Source of the DNA: Cereibacter_A azotoformans | GTDB taxonomy: Bacteria > Pseudomonadota > Alphaproteobacteria > Rhodobacterales > Rhodobacteraceae | Strand: one strand, 5' to 3' | DNA: 64,000 bases | NCBI RefSeq assembly: GCF_003050905.1 | Contig: NZ_QAOT01000001.1 | Part shown: positions 1 through 8,591 of the stretch, in pieces | Position numbering within the stretch: position 1 is the first letter of the stretch | Layout of the letters: each line of letters starts with the position of its first letter | The notes under the pieces: generated by a model | The model's input: the letters and a program-made list of their open reading frames with translations, nothing else | Databases searched by the model: none | What the model was told of the DNA's origin: nothing | Translations under genes and position numbers: made by a program

Positions 1-415
1 CCTCGGCGCCGACATGGCCGGTGGTAAAGACCCCGGTCGAGATGATCCCCGCAAAGCTGCCGTCCCGGAACGGCAGCGCCGCCCCGAGCGGCAGGTTGTG
101 GAAGCGTGAGTAGATCCCCTTGGAGCGGGCCACCTCGAGCATCCCGGCCGAGATGTCGAGCGCCTCCACCTCGGGATAGCCCACGATCCCCAGCCATTCC
201 CCCAGGAGGCCGGTTCCCGCGCCGGCGTCGAGCACGGGCCGCGCACCCCGCGGCAGGTGACGGGCCAGAAGCGCCACGCCCACGGCCGGATGGCGGTAGC
301 CCGCACGGGCCATCTCGCTCTCGTAGGTCTCGGCCCAGCGGTCATAGAGCGCCGCCACCTCCTGCGGTCCGGCCGCGCCATAGACCGCCCCCAGATGCCC
401 GTGATGCTGTGCCAT
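1..415 (-). CDS. Class I SAM-dependent methyltransferase, C-terminus cut by window edge
   Basis: The first 138 codons of a small methyltransferase. Reading from the ATG at 415, the glycine-rich SAM site 'VLDAGAGTGLLGEWL' is followed by an acidic strand end 'VEALDISAGMLEVA', the usual motif I and motif II of Rossmann-fold methyltransferases. An N-terminal 'LYDRWAETYESEM' helix is typical of Williams-Beuren (WBSCR27)-type or UbiE-like members. The acceptor substrate cannot be told from this part. The gene runs off the left edge, so its length and operon partners are unknown. Confidence 0.8.
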   Translation of the reverse strand, partial: MAQHHGHLGAVYGAAGPQEVAALYDRWAETYESEMARAGYRHPAVGVALLARHLPRGARPVLDAGAGTGLLGEWLGIVGYPEVEALDISAGMLEVARSKGIYSRFHNLPLGAALPFRDGSFAGIISTGVFTTGHVGAE

Positions 416-524
416 TCCTTGCCCTCGCGCTGCCAGCCCCGCGCGGGATCATAGCGGCGGGCGGAAGGTTGCGGAACGCTGACGAATGTCGGCGGCCTGC
501 GACCTTGCATCCGGTCTCGGGATC

Positions 525-1427
525 TCAGGCCTCGGCCCAGGTGACCGAATCCATCAGGGTGCGGTAGGCGGTGGCGAGATGGGCCTCCAGCGCGGCGCGG
601 GCGGCCCCGGCATCGCCCTCCAGCACGGCGGCCATGATCTCGAGATGCTCGGCCAGCGCGGCGCGGTTGCGGCGCAGCTCGTCGCGCTTGTTCCAGCGGT
701 AGTGGAAATGGACGATGATCGAGATCGTCCGGCTGAAGTCGAGGATGAAGCGGTTGCGCGCCGCGCGGCAGAGCAGCCGGTGAAAGCGCGCATCCAGCGC
801 GGGAAAGGCCGCCAGCCCCGCCTCGGGTCCGGCGGCCATGGTCTCGTGCTCGGCGCGCAGCGCTTCAAGCTCGGCGCGCAGCATGCCGCCCCGCGCGACC
901 TCGGCCAGAAGGCCCGACAGCGCGTGGCACTCGAACATCTTGCGGACGGCGAACATCTCCTCGGCAAAGTCCCGGGTAAAGCCCTTGAGCACCCAGTGCC
1001 GGTTCGGCTGCTTTTCGATCAGGCCGAACGGTTCGAACCGGATCAGGAACTCGCGCACCGTCGCCAGCGATACGCCGAACCGCCGGGCGAGGTCGGATTC
1101 GTGCAGCAGCATTCCGGGCGGCAGGTCGCCCTGCAGCACCCAGGTGAGGAAGGGCTCCTCGACCAGTTCCTGCCGCGGGCGCGTCTCGCCCTCGTCGAAA
1201 CGGTCGGCGGGGCAGGGCGGGCGGAGCAGCACCTTGCGCCGCCCCTCCCACGACAGGAGGCCCGCCTCGGCCAGATGCGCCAGAACGGCCCGGATCGTCG
1301 TCCGGCTGGCCTGAAGCTCGGTCGCAAGCTCGCCCTCCGAGCCCAGCTCGGCCCCCGGCGGCAACCCCGCAAGCCGGTCGAGCAGCCGATTCACCAGCAT
1401 CTTGAACAGGTTCCTGTCGCGCGCCAT
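525..1427 (-). CDS. GntR/FadR-type regulator with FCD domain and two winged-helix segments
   Basis: A 300-residue transcription regulator. The C-terminal half is an FCD ligand domain with the metal-site pattern 'DARFHRLLCRAA' and a later 'AEHLEIM...EAHL'. The N-terminal half holds two GntR-like winged helices in tandem: residues about 10-65 ('LASELQ'-like helix then 'SRTTIRAVLAHLAEAGLL') and about 95-145 ('LPPGMLLHESDLARRFGVS' then 'ATVREFL'). The usual FadR/UxuR protein has one and is about 250 residues; E. coli LgoR is similar in length to this one. It is divergent from the dehydrogenase at 1549 across a short AT-rich gap and probably controls that operon in response to a sugar acid. The effector is inferred only from neighbours. 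Confidence 0.8.
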   Translation of the reverse strand: MARDRNLFKMLVNRLLDRLAGLPPGAELGSEGELATELQASRTTIRAVLAHLAEAGLLSWEGRRKVLLRPPCPADRFDEGETRPRQELVEEPFLTWVLQGDLPPGMLLHESDLARRFGVSLATVREFLIRFEPFGLIEKQPNRHWVLKGFTRDFAEEMFAVRKMFECHALSGLLAEVARGGMLRAELEALRAEHETMAAGPEAGLAAFPALDARFHRLLCRAARNRFILDFSRTISIIVHFHYRWNKRDELRRNRAALAEHLEIMAAVLEGDAGAARAALEAHLATAYRTLMDSVTWAEA

Positions 1428-1469
1428 GCAACTCCCCTTGCCATCGGCTGTCCGCAGAAATTGATTTGA

Positions 1470-1548
1470 CGCGAACGGTTCTTATTAAATAAAAAACGAC
1501 GATGCCGGGCAAGACGCTCCGACACAGCCCTCCATGCGAAAGTGACCC
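1470..1548. promoter_or_regulatory. Divergent promoter/operator region, sugar-acid locus
   Basis: The gap between the GntR-type regulator and the dehydrogenase is much richer in A and T than its surroundings, notably around 1479-1499 with a TTATTAAATAA core. Both genes point away from it, so it must carry both promoters and is the likely operator. I could not assign -35/-10 boxes with certainty. Confidence 0.45.
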
Positions 1549-2541
1549 ATGAGCCTGATGAAAGCCCTCGTCTGCGTCGAACCCGGCCGGTTCGAGCAGC
1601 AGGACCGCCCCCGCCCTGAAGCCAAGCCGGGTCATGTCCGGGTGCGCATCCTGCAGGTGGGGATCTGCGGCACCGACTATCACATCTATGCCGGTCATCA
1701 GCCGTTCCTGGCCTATCCGCGCATCATGGGCCACGAACTGTCCGGCCGGGCGATGGAGCCTTCGGCCGACGGACGCATCGCCGAGGGCGATCTGGTGGTG
1801 ATCAACCCCTATCTCACCTGTGGCACCTGCCGGGCCTGCCGGGCCGGCAAGCCCAACTGCTGCGAGAACATCGCCGTGCTTGGCGTTCATACCGACGGCG
1901 GCATGTGCGAGGAAATCGTGGTGCCCGAGGGCAACGTCTATTCGGCCGAGGGCCTGACCGAGCAATCGGCCGCCATGGTGGAGTTCCTGGCCATCGGTGC
2001 GCATGGGGTGCGGCGGGGCGGCGTGCGGGCGGGGATGTCGGCGCTGGTGGTGGGGGCGGGGCCGATCGGGATCGGGGCTGCGCTCTTCGCATCGATCGAG
2101 GGGGCCGAGGTGACGCTGCGCGACACGTCGGCCTCGCGGCTGGCGCTGGCGCGGAAGGTTCTGCCGGAGGCCCGGTTCGAGCTGGTCGGGGTCGAGTACC
2201 CCGCCGCCTACGATGTGGTGTTCGATGCGACGGGCAACATCCGGGCCATGAACGCGGGCCTGCACCATGTGGCGCATGGCGGATCCTATGTGCTGCTCTC
2301 GGTGGTGAAGGGCGACCTCTGCTTTGCCGATCCCGAGTTCCACAAGCGTGAGACCGCCCTCTTTGCCAGCCGGAACGCGCTGAAGGAGGATTTCGAGCAT
2401 GTGATCGCCTGCATCCGCGACGGGCGTGTGCCGGTCGAGGCGCTGGCGACGCACGCGACCGGCTTCGAGGATGCCGTCACCAACCTGCCCCTCTGGGCCG
2501 AGGACCGGGGCACCCTGATCAAGGCCATCATCCGCGTCTGA
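1549..2541 (+). CDS. Zinc-dependent MDR dehydrogenase, probably sugar-acid (L-galactonate/idonate-type)
   Basis: A 330-residue medium-chain dehydrogenase. The N-terminal half shows the catalytic zinc ligands in 'GICGTDYHIYAG' and 'IMGHEL', then the structural zinc cluster 'CGTCRACRAGKPNCC'. The NAD(P) site 'ALVVGAGPIGIGAALFA' follows near residue 165. Family members oxidise secondary alcohols such as L-idonate, L-galactonate, sorbitol or threonine. The neighbours (GntR/FCD regulator, UxaA dehydratase) favour a hexonate substrate: E. coli LgoD oxidises L-galactonate to D-tagaturonate. An in-frame ATG at 1558 gives the more typical 'MKALVCVEPG' start. Substrate is an inference. Confidence 0.8.
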   Translation: MSLMKALVCVEPGRFEQQDRPRPEAKPGHVRVRILQVGICGTDYHIYAGHQPFLAYPRIMGHELSGRAMEPSADGRIAEGDLVVINPYLTCGTCRACRAGKPNCCENIAVLGVHTDGGMCEEIVVPEGNVYSAEGLTEQSAAMVEFLAIGAHGVRRGGVRAGMSALVVGAGPIGIGAALFASIEGAEVTLRDTSASRLALARKVLPEARFELVGVEYPAAYDVVFDATGNIRAMNAGLHHVAHGGSYVLLSVVKGDLCFADPEFHKRETALFASRNALKEDFEHVIACIRDGRVPVEALATHATGFEDAVTNLPLWAEDRGTLIKAIIRV

Positions 2542-2548
2542 GATCCGT

Positions 2549-2582
2549 CCCGCGGCGGCGCTGATCCTGCGCCCGCCGCGGG
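2549..2582 (+). terminator. Strong intercistronic hairpin between dehydrogenase and dehydratase
   Basis: A GC-rich inverted repeat (arm CCCGCGGCGG against CCGCCGCGGG, extended by CGC/GCG) lies just after the dehydrogenase stop codon. It has no T-run, so it may stabilise or partly terminate the upstream message rather than end the operon. Confidence 0.4.
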
Positions 2583-2631
2583 GCCCGTACCCGTCCGTCA
2601 GCCCGAACGCCATCCTGAAGAGAGCCCGCGA

Positions 2632-4134
2632 ATGACCGCAAGCCGCCCCGCCTTCCTGCATCTGAGCCCCGCCGACACGGTGGGTATCGCGCTGCGCGCC
2701 CTGCCCTCGGGCGAGGAGGCGCTGGGGGTGACGCTGCGGGCCGATGTGCCGCTCGGCCACAAGTTCGCGGTGGTGGCGATGCCCGCGGGCACGGCGGTGG
2801 TGAAATACGGGCAGGTGATGGGCGTGGCCACGGCGGACATCGCACCGGGCGATCATGTCCACAGCCACAACTGCGCCATGTCCGACAGCCACTCGGACCG
2901 GGCCGACGCGAAGGGCAGGCTCCATGCCGCGCCCGGGCGGCAGACCTTCCAGGGCTACCTGCGCCCCGACGGGCGGGTGGGGACGCGCAACTACATCGGG
3001 ATCATGGCCTCGGTGAACTGCTCCTCGACCGTCTGCAACGCCATCGCCGAGGCCGCGAACCGGACGCTGCTGCCGCGCTTTCCGGGCATCGACGGCTTTG
3101 CGCCCATTGTGCACGATCAGGGCTGCGGCATGGCCAGCGCGGGCGAGGGCTTCGACGCACTCGTGCGCGTGCTCAAGGGCTACCGCGACCATCCGAACTT
3201 CGGCGGCGTGCTGATCGTGGGGCTGGGCTGCGAGGTCAACCAGCTCACGCTCTACAAGCGCACCGACTGGACCGAGGAGCGCATCGGCATCTTCAACATC
3301 CAGGACGTGGGCGGCTCGGCCTCGGCCGTGCGCCGCGCGCTGGAACTGCTCGAGCCGATCTGCGCGGCGGCCGATCAGGACCGGCGCAGCGAACAGCCGG
3401 TCTCGAAGCTGGTGCTGGGGATGCAGTGCGGCGGCTCGGACGGCTTCTCGGGCATTACCGCGAACCCCGCGCTCGGCGTGGCCTCGGACATGCTGGTGGC
3501 GGCGGGGGGCACCTCGATCCTCTCGGAAACGCCCGAGATCTATGGCGCCGAGCATCTGCTGATCGCGCGCGCCGACGCCGAAACGGGCCGCCGGATCGAA
3601 GGCATGATCGACTGGTGGCGCGACTATGCCGCGAGGAACGGCGCCTCGCTCGACAACAACCCCTCGCCGGGGAACAAGCGGGGCGGGCTGACCACGATCC
3701 TCGAGAAGAGCCTCGGCGCGGTGGCCAAGGGCGGGCTCTCGCCGCTTGCGGGCGCCTTCGCCTATGCCGAGCCGATCCGCATTCCGGGCCTCGTCTACAT
3801 GGACAGCCCCGGCTACGATCCGGTGGCGGCGACGGGGCAGGTGGCCTCGGGGGCGAACCTCATCGCCTTCACCACGGGGCGCGGCTCCTGCTTTGGCGCC
3901 AAGCCCGCACCCTCGATCAAGCTCGCCTCGAACAGCGACCTCGCCCGCCGGATGCCCGAGGACATGGACATCGACTGCGGCGTGGTCGTCGAAGAGGGGG
4001 TGAGCCTCGAGGAGATGGGCCGGCGGATCTACGACCTGCTGCTCGACACGGCCTCGGGCAAGAGGTCGAAGTCCGAGGAGTTCGGCTACGGCGACAACGA
4101 GTTCGTGCCGTGGAAGATCGGCGCCACGCTCTGA
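2632..4134 (+). CDS. uxaA: UxaA-family dehydratase (altronate dehydratase-like)
   Basis: A 500-residue protein built as a SAF domain (about residues 10-90) fused to the long UxaA/GarD dehydratase domain, which begins at the signature 'RPDGRVGTRNYIGIMASVNC'. E. coli altronate dehydratase is about 495 residues and has the same order. It removes water from D-altronate to give 2-keto-3-deoxy-gluconate, using iron. Conserved cysteines occur in 'NCSSTVCN', 'HDQGCGMA' and 'LGMQCGGSDGFSGI'. With the upstream dehydrogenase it could form a hexuronate/hexonate branch. Galactarate dehydratase is the main alternative. The start at 2632 is preceded by a GAAGAGAG purine run. Confidence 0.85.
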   Translation: MTASRPAFLHLSPADTVGIALRALPSGEEALGVTLRADVPLGHKFAVVAMPAGTAVVKYGQVMGVATADIAPGDHVHSHNCAMSDSHSDRADAKGRLHAAPGRQTFQGYLRPDGRVGTRNYIGIMASVNCSSTVCNAIAEAANRTLLPRFPGIDGFAPIVHDQGCGMASAGEGFDALVRVLKGYRDHPNFGGVLIVGLGCEVNQLTLYKRTDWTEERIGIFNIQDVGGSASAVRRALELLEPICAAADQDRRSEQPVSKLVLGMQCGGSDGFSGITANPALGVASDMLVAAGGTSILSETPEIYGAEHLLIARADAETGRRIEGMIDWWRDYAARNGASLDNNPSPGNKRGGLTTILEKSLGAVAKGGLSPLAGAFAYAEPIRIPGLVYMDSPGYDPVAATGQVASGANLIAFTTGRGSCFGAKPAPSIKLASNSDLARRMPEDMDIDCGVVVEEGVSLEEMGRRIYDLLLDTASGKRSKSEEFGYGDNEFVPWKIGATL

Positions 4135-4139
4135 CCCGC

Positions 4140-4176
4140 GGGCCGGAGGGGCGCAAGCCGCTTGCCCCTCCGGCCC
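4140..4176 (+). terminator. Hairpin after the UxaA-type gene
   Basis: An inverted repeat (GGGCCGGAGGGG with CCCTCCGGCCC, loop around GCAAGCCGCTTGC) follows the stop codon by a few bases. It is the likely end of the sugar-acid operon, although it has no long T-run, and it precedes the histidine kinase start. Confidence 0.5.
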
Positions 4177-4209
4177 CGTCCGCCGCAGGATGCGGACAGG
4201 AGGATCGCC

Positions 4210-6003
4210 GTGCCCCGTTCCGTGCCCAGTCCCTTCCGCCGCAGCCCCGGCAGCCTTGCGGCCGGAGCCCTGCTGCTGGCCGCCACGCTGGCCCTGTCGA
4301 TCGCAACCTTTCTGGGGATCCGCTACGCGGGTCTTGCCGCCCTCGATGCCGATCTTCAGGACCGGCTGACGGTCGCCCGCCATGCGGTCGTGACCGAGGT
4401 CGAGCGGTTCCGCTACCTTCCGGGCGTGGTGGGGCAGGACGCGCGGGTGCTGGCGCTGCTGGCCGGCACGGCGTCTGCGGATGAGGCCAATCTCTACCTG
4501 CGCCGGGTGCGCGAACTGTCCGGGGTGGACGAGCTTTATGTCATCAACCCTTCGGGCACTACGGTGGCCGCGAGCAACTGGAACGAGCCCGGCAGCTTTC
4601 TCGGCCAGAACTACGGCTTCCGCCCCTATTTCCGCCGCGCGCTGGATGAGGGCGAGGCGCGCTATTACGCGGTGGGTGTGACCACCGGCAAGCCGGGTTA
4701 CTTCCTGGCCTCGCGCCTCGGAACGGCCAAGCGGCCGCTGGGCGTGGCCGTGGCCAAGGTGGATCTGGCCGGTCTGCAGGCCACCTGGGTGCGGGCGGGC
4801 GAGGCGGTGGCGCTGGCCGATCCGCTGGGGGTGGTGTTCTTGGCGGGGCCGCAGGGCTGGCTCTACCGCCCGCTCACCCCGCTGGACGCGGACAGCCTTG
4901 ATCTGCTGCGCGCCGAGCGGCGCTACTCCGGGCTTGCGGTGGATGAGGCCGCGCCGCTGGGCCCGGCGATGGCCACGGATGCGGGCGGCGCGCTGCGCAT
5001 GGCCGATGCGACGATCGCTCCCGACGACTGGCGGCTTCTCGTCGGCCTGCCGGTTGCGCCCGCCATCGCCACCGCCCGCCTTTCGGCGCTGATCGTGGCG
5101 CTGGCGGGGCTTCTCGCCTCGGCGGGCCTTCTCGTGCTGCACGAGCGCCGCCAGCTTCTGCGCGAGCGGCTGAACCAGCATGCGCTGCTTGAACGCGCCG
5201 TGGCCGAGCGGACCGAGGCGCTGGCCCACGAGATCGAGGAGCGCCGCCGGGCCGAGCGCGAGCTGCGCGAGACGCACGAACATCTCGTCCATGCGGCGAA
5301 GCTCGCGGTGCTGGGGCGGATGTCCTCGACCATCGTGCATGAGGTGAGCCAGCCGCTCTCGGCGCTCGACACGACGCTGGCGGCGGCCGAACTGCATCTG
5401 GACCGCGAGGATGCGGCGCGGGCGCTGCGATCGGTGCGGTCGGGGCGCGACCTGCTGGTGCGGATGCAGAAGATGGTGAAGGCGCTGAAGAGCTTCGGAT
5501 CGCGCCAGCGGCTCGAGCCTCCCTCGGCGGTGGACATGGGCGGCGTGCTGGCCGCGGCGGCCGAGGTGCTGGCCCCGCGCCTGCGCGAGCTGGGCGTGAC
5601 GCTCGACCTGCCGCCCGTGCAGGAGTGGCCGCCCGTGCGCGGCCATGCCGTCCGGCTCGAGCAGGTGGCGACGAACCTGATCCTGAACGCGGCCGAGGCG
5701 ACGGCGGCGGGCGGGCGGCGCGATCCGGTCGAGGTGCGGCTCGAGCGCGCGGGCGGGGGCCTGCGCCTGACGATCGCCGACCGCGGCCCCGGCATTCCCG
5801 AGGCGATGCGCGAGAAGATCCTCGAACCCTTCTTCACCACCCGCACCAGCGGGCTCGGCCTCGGTCTCTCGATCGTGCGGACCATGCTCGACCAGATGGC
5901 GGGGCACCTGAGCTTTGCCGAGCGGCCGGCTGGCGGAACGCTGACGCGGGTCGATCTCGCGCTTTACGAGCCGGGCCGCGAGGCGTTACGCAGACGCGCA
6001 TGA
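4210..6003 (+). CDS. DctB-like membrane sensor histidine kinase
   Basis: About 597 residues. The N-terminus has one hydrophobic segment, then a roughly 250-residue periplasmic dCache/PAS-like sensor ('DELYVINPSGTTVAASNWN...GQNYGFRPYFRRA' is typical of DctB), then a second membrane segment near residue 300 and a coiled linker. The kinase core shows the H-box 'HEVSQPLSALD', the N-box 'NLILNAAEA', 'DRGPGIP' and 'GLGLGLSI'. The GTG at 4210 is chosen because it sits behind GGAGGA; an upstream ATG at 4162 has no ribosome site. Its stop overlaps the next ATG, so kinase and regulator are translationally coupled. Likely ligand: an organic acid taken up by the TRAP system downstream. Confidence 0.85.
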   Translation: MPRSVPSPFRRSPGSLAAGALLLAATLALSIATFLGIRYAGLAALDADLQDRLTVARHAVVTEVERFRYLPGVVGQDARVLALLAGTASADEANLYLRRVRELSGVDELYVINPSGTTVAASNWNEPGSFLGQNYGFRPYFRRALDEGEARYYAVGVTTGKPGYFLASRLGTAKRPLGVAVAKVDLAGLQATWVRAGEAVALADPLGVVFLAGPQGWLYRPLTPLDADSLDLLRAERRYSGLAVDEAAPLGPAMATDAGGALRMADATIAPDDWRLLVGLPVAPAIATARLSALIVALAGLLASAGLLVLHERRQLLRERLNQHALLERAVAERTEALAHEIEERRRAERELRETHEHLVHAAKLAVLGRMSSTIVHEVSQPLSALDTTLAAAELHLDREDAARALRSVRSGRDLLVRMQKMVKALKSFGSRQRLEPPSAVDMGGVLAAAAEVLAPRLRELGVTLDLPPVQEWPPVRGHAVRLEQVATNLILNAAEATAAGGRRDPVEVRLERAGGGLRLTIADRGPGIPEAMREKILEPFFTTRTSGLGLGLSIVRTMLDQMAGHLSFAERPAGGTLTRVDLALYEPGREALRRRA

Positions 6004-7319
6004 CCCGCGGCTCCATCGCCTTCATCGACGACGAACCCCAGCTCTGCGCGGCGGCGGCGGACTGGCTCGAGGCGTCCGGCTTCGAGGTCGAGACCTTCAC
6101 CGACGCGGCGCTGGCGCTGGCCCGGATCGATCCTTCGCGCTGCGACTGCGTGGTGACGGATCTCCGGATGCCCGGCCTCGACGGGCAGGAGGTGCTGGCG
6201 CGGCTGCGCGTGGCCGATCCCGACCTGCCGGTGATCCTGCTCTCGGGGCACGGCGACGTGCCGGTGGCCGTCGAGGCGATGCGGATGGGCGCGCACGACT
6301 TTCTGGAAAAGCCCTATGGTGCCGAGCATCTGGTCGAGGTTCTCGACCGGGCGGTGGAGTTGCGCCGGGTGCGGCGCGAGGCGCGAACGGCTCGCTGGTC
6401 GGACCTGGCCTCGGCCCGCCTCGAGGGGCGGCTCATCGGCGCCTCGCCGGCCATCGCGGCGCTGCGCCAGATGGTGCAGGACCTGTCGGACGTGGCGGTG
6501 GACCTGCTGATCCGCGGCGAGACCGGATCGGGCAAGGAAGAGCTGGCGCGCGCCTTTCACGACTTCTCGCGCCGCGCGCGCCGGCCCTTCGTGGCGATCC
6601 AATGCGCGGGCCTGCCCGAGGCGCAGTTCGAGGCCGAGCTGTTCGGCCACGAGCGCGGCTATCTGGCCGGGACCGCCGCCGCGCGGATCGGCAAGCTCGA
6701 ACATGCGAGCGGCGGGACGGTCTTCTTCAACGAGATCGAGACCATGCCGCTCTCGCTCCAGTCGCGTCTCCTCCGGGCGATGCAGGAACGGGGGGTGGAG
6801 CGGCTGGGCTCGAACGCGCTGCGCCCGGTCGATCTGCGCATCATGGCGGCGACGCGGGTGGACCTGCCGGCCGAGGTGGCGGCCGGGCGCTTCCGGGCGG
6901 ATCTCTACTACCGCCTCTCGCCGGTGACGCTGGATCTGCCGCCGCTGCGTGAGCGGGCCGAGGACATCCCGCTCCTCTTCATGCGCTTTGCCGAGGAGGC
7001 CGCGACCCGCTTCGGCCGCCCGGTCCCCGCCCTGCGGGAGGCCGACCTGCGGGCGTTGCGTGGCCACCGCTGGCCGGGCAACGTGGGCGAGCTGAAGGCC
7101 GCGGCCGAGCGCGCCGTGCTGGGCCTGCGCGCGGGCCCGCAGGCGGCCGAGGCCGAGCCCCTGCCGCTGCCCGACCGCATCGCCCGGATCGAGGCCGGCC
7201 TCATCGCCGAGGCGCTGGAGGATTGCGGCGGCTCGTCCGCTCTGGCCGCCGAACGGCTGGGAATCCCCCGGCGGACGCTGAACGAGAAGATCGCCCGCTA
7301 CGGCCTGCGGGAGGGTTGA
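6000..7319 (+). CDS. DctD-like response regulator with degenerate sigma-54 contact loop
   Basis: A 439-residue NtrC-family architecture: receiver (acidic pocket D10-D11, phospho-acceptor D54 in 'VVTDLRMPG'), AAA+ domain with Walker A 'GETGSGKE', and a C-terminal Fis-type helix-turn-helix ('AAERLGIPRRTLNEKI'). The sigma-54 contact loop, normally GAFTGA, reads GYLAGT (residues 220-225, bases 6657-6674). The Walker B Asp is Asn244 in 'VFFNEIE'. These changes argue against ordinary sigma-54 activation; Rhodobacter capsulatus NtrC, which works with sigma-70, is the precedent. It overlaps the kinase by ATGA and probably controls the TRAP genes that follow. Confidence 0.85.
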   Translation: MTRGSIAFIDDEPQLCAAAADWLEASGFEVETFTDAALALARIDPSRCDCVVTDLRMPGLDGQEVLARLRVADPDLPVILLSGHGDVPVAVEAMRMGAHDFLEKPYGAEHLVEVLDRAVELRRVRREARTARWSDLASARLEGRLIGASPAIAALRQMVQDLSDVAVDLLIRGETGSGKEELARAFHDFSRRARRPFVAIQCAGLPEAQFEAELFGHERGYLAGTAAARIGKLEHASGGTVFFNEIETMPLSLQSRLLRAMQERGVERLGSNALRPVDLRIMAATRVDLPAEVAAGRFRADLYYRLSPVTLDLPPLRERAEDIPLLFMRFAEEAATRFGRPVPALREADLRALRGHRWPGNVGELKAAAERAVLGLRAGPQAAEAEPLPLPDRIARIEAGLIAEALEDCGGSSALAAERLGIPRRTLNEKIARYGLREG

Positions 7320-7528
7320 TCGGGCGGAGAATTGCCCGGTTCGAAGCGGCATCTGGCGGATGATCGCCAGAGCGCCCGCGCATTGGCCGACGTGGCGTCG
7401 CCTAAATATCAGAAAGTTCGGCATGATTTTCTCAGTGGTGCCGTCCGGCTGCCGGTATCACGCACATTTGCCTGTCGTGCGCGGGTTGCCCACTCTCTGT
7501 GCGACGACCATGCAAGGGAGGAGAACGC

Positions 7529-8482
7529 ATGTTCCGCCGCACAACCCTGTCCGCGGCCCTGGCCGCTGCCGCGCTGAGCCTGCAGCCGCAAGCGGCCGCC
7601 GCGCAGGAGTTCATCAACGTCCTGACCGGGGGCACCTCGGGCGTCTATTACCCGCTCGGTGTCGGTCTGTCCGAAATCTATGCCGAGAACATCGAGGGCT
7701 CCCGCACGCAGGTGCAGGCCACGAAGGCCTCGGTCGAGAACCTCAACCTGCTCGCGCAGCGCAAGGGCGAGCTGGCCTTCGCGCTGGGCGATTCCGTCAC
7801 GATGGCCTGGGAGGGCAACGAGGAAGCCGGCTTCCCGCGCCCGCTGACCAACCTGCGCGCCATCGCCGCGATCTATCCGAACTACATCCAGATCGTGGCC
7901 GACGCCTCGGCGGATGCGGCCACGCTCGAGGATCTCAAGGGAAAGACGCTCTCGGTCGGCGCTCCGGCGTCGGGGACGGAGCTCAACGCGCGTGCGATCT
8001 TCGGCGCGGCCGAGATGAGCTACGACGATCTCGGCAAGGTCGAATATCTGCCCTACGCGGAATCCGCCGAACTGATCAAGAACCGGCAGTTGCAGGCGAC
8101 GCTGCAATCCTCGGGGCTGGGCGTGGCCTTCATCAAGGACCTCTCGGCCACCCACGACATCACCCTCGTGGGCATCCCCTCGGAGGTGGTCGAGAAGATC
8201 GGTGCGCCCTATGTGCCCGCCGTCATCCCGGCCGGCACCTACAGCGGCCAGGATCAGGACGTGCCGACAGCGGCCGTGGGCAACCTGCTGGTCACGCATG
8301 AGGACGTGAGCGAGGAAACCGCCTACCAGATGACGAAGCTCATGTTCGACAACATCGAGCGGCTGAAGTCGGCCCACGCCGCCGCGGCGAACATCAAGCC
8401 CGAGACGGCCATCGAGGCGCTGCCGATCCCGCTTCATCCGGGCGCCGAGAAGTACTACCGCGAAATCGGCCTGATCCAGTAA
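7529..8482 (+). CDS. TAXI-family TRAP transporter solute-binding protein
   Basis: A 317-residue periplasmic binding protein. Residues 1-28 form a Sec signal peptide ending 'AAAAQE'. The mature part begins 'FINVLTGGTSGVYYPLGVGLSEIY', the hallmark of the TRAP-associated extracytoplasmic immunogenic (TAXI) family, which binds glutamate-like or other organic anions. The ATG at 7529 is preceded by GGGAGGAG; no earlier start is credible. It lies 110 bp before its permease with a GC-rich hairpin between them, an arrangement that usually lets the binding protein be made in excess. Confidence 0.9.
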   Translation: MFRRTTLSAALAAAALSLQPQAAAAQEFINVLTGGTSGVYYPLGVGLSEIYAENIEGSRTQVQATKASVENLNLLAQRKGELAFALGDSVTMAWEGNEEAGFPRPLTNLRAIAAIYPNYIQIVADASADAATLEDLKGKTLSVGAPASGTELNARAIFGAAEMSYDDLGKVEYLPYAESAELIKNRQLQATLQSSGLGVAFIKDLSATHDITLVGIPSEVVEKIGAPYVPAVIPAGTYSGQDQDVPTAAVGNLLVTHEDVSEETAYQMTKLMFDNIERLKSAHAAAANIKPETAIEALPIPLHPGAEKYYREIGLIQ

Positions 8483-8495
8483 CCGCCCCGCAGAA

Positions 8496-8520
8496 CCGCC
8501 CGGGCGGAGCCGCCCGGGCC
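8496..8520 (+). terminator. Intercistronic hairpin after the TAXI binding protein
   Basis: The inverted repeat CCGCCCGGGCGG / CCGCCCGGGC, followed by a short TTCC, lies 14 bp after the stop codon. Probably a partial terminator or mRNA-stabilising stem that raises binding-protein output over the permease. Confidence 0.45.
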
Positions 8521-8591
8521 TTCCTCCTGCCGCAGCGGACCGGAGCGCACCGGCGCCCGGCCGCCGCGGCTCGTTCCTTTCGGAGAAAGCC

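Noticed and set aside
865..5907. 1680-residue open frame on the minus strand
   Set aside because: It runs antisense to the dehydrogenase, dehydratase and kinase genes. The long frame results from third-position G/C bias; its composition is Arg/His/Gly-rich with no domain, and the plus-strand genes have clear motifs.
7320..7528. Sigma-54 (GG-N10-GC) promoter before the TAXI gene
   Set aside because: The closest candidate (around 7351-7365) has nine bases between GG and GC, not ten, and poor flanking match, so I do not call it.
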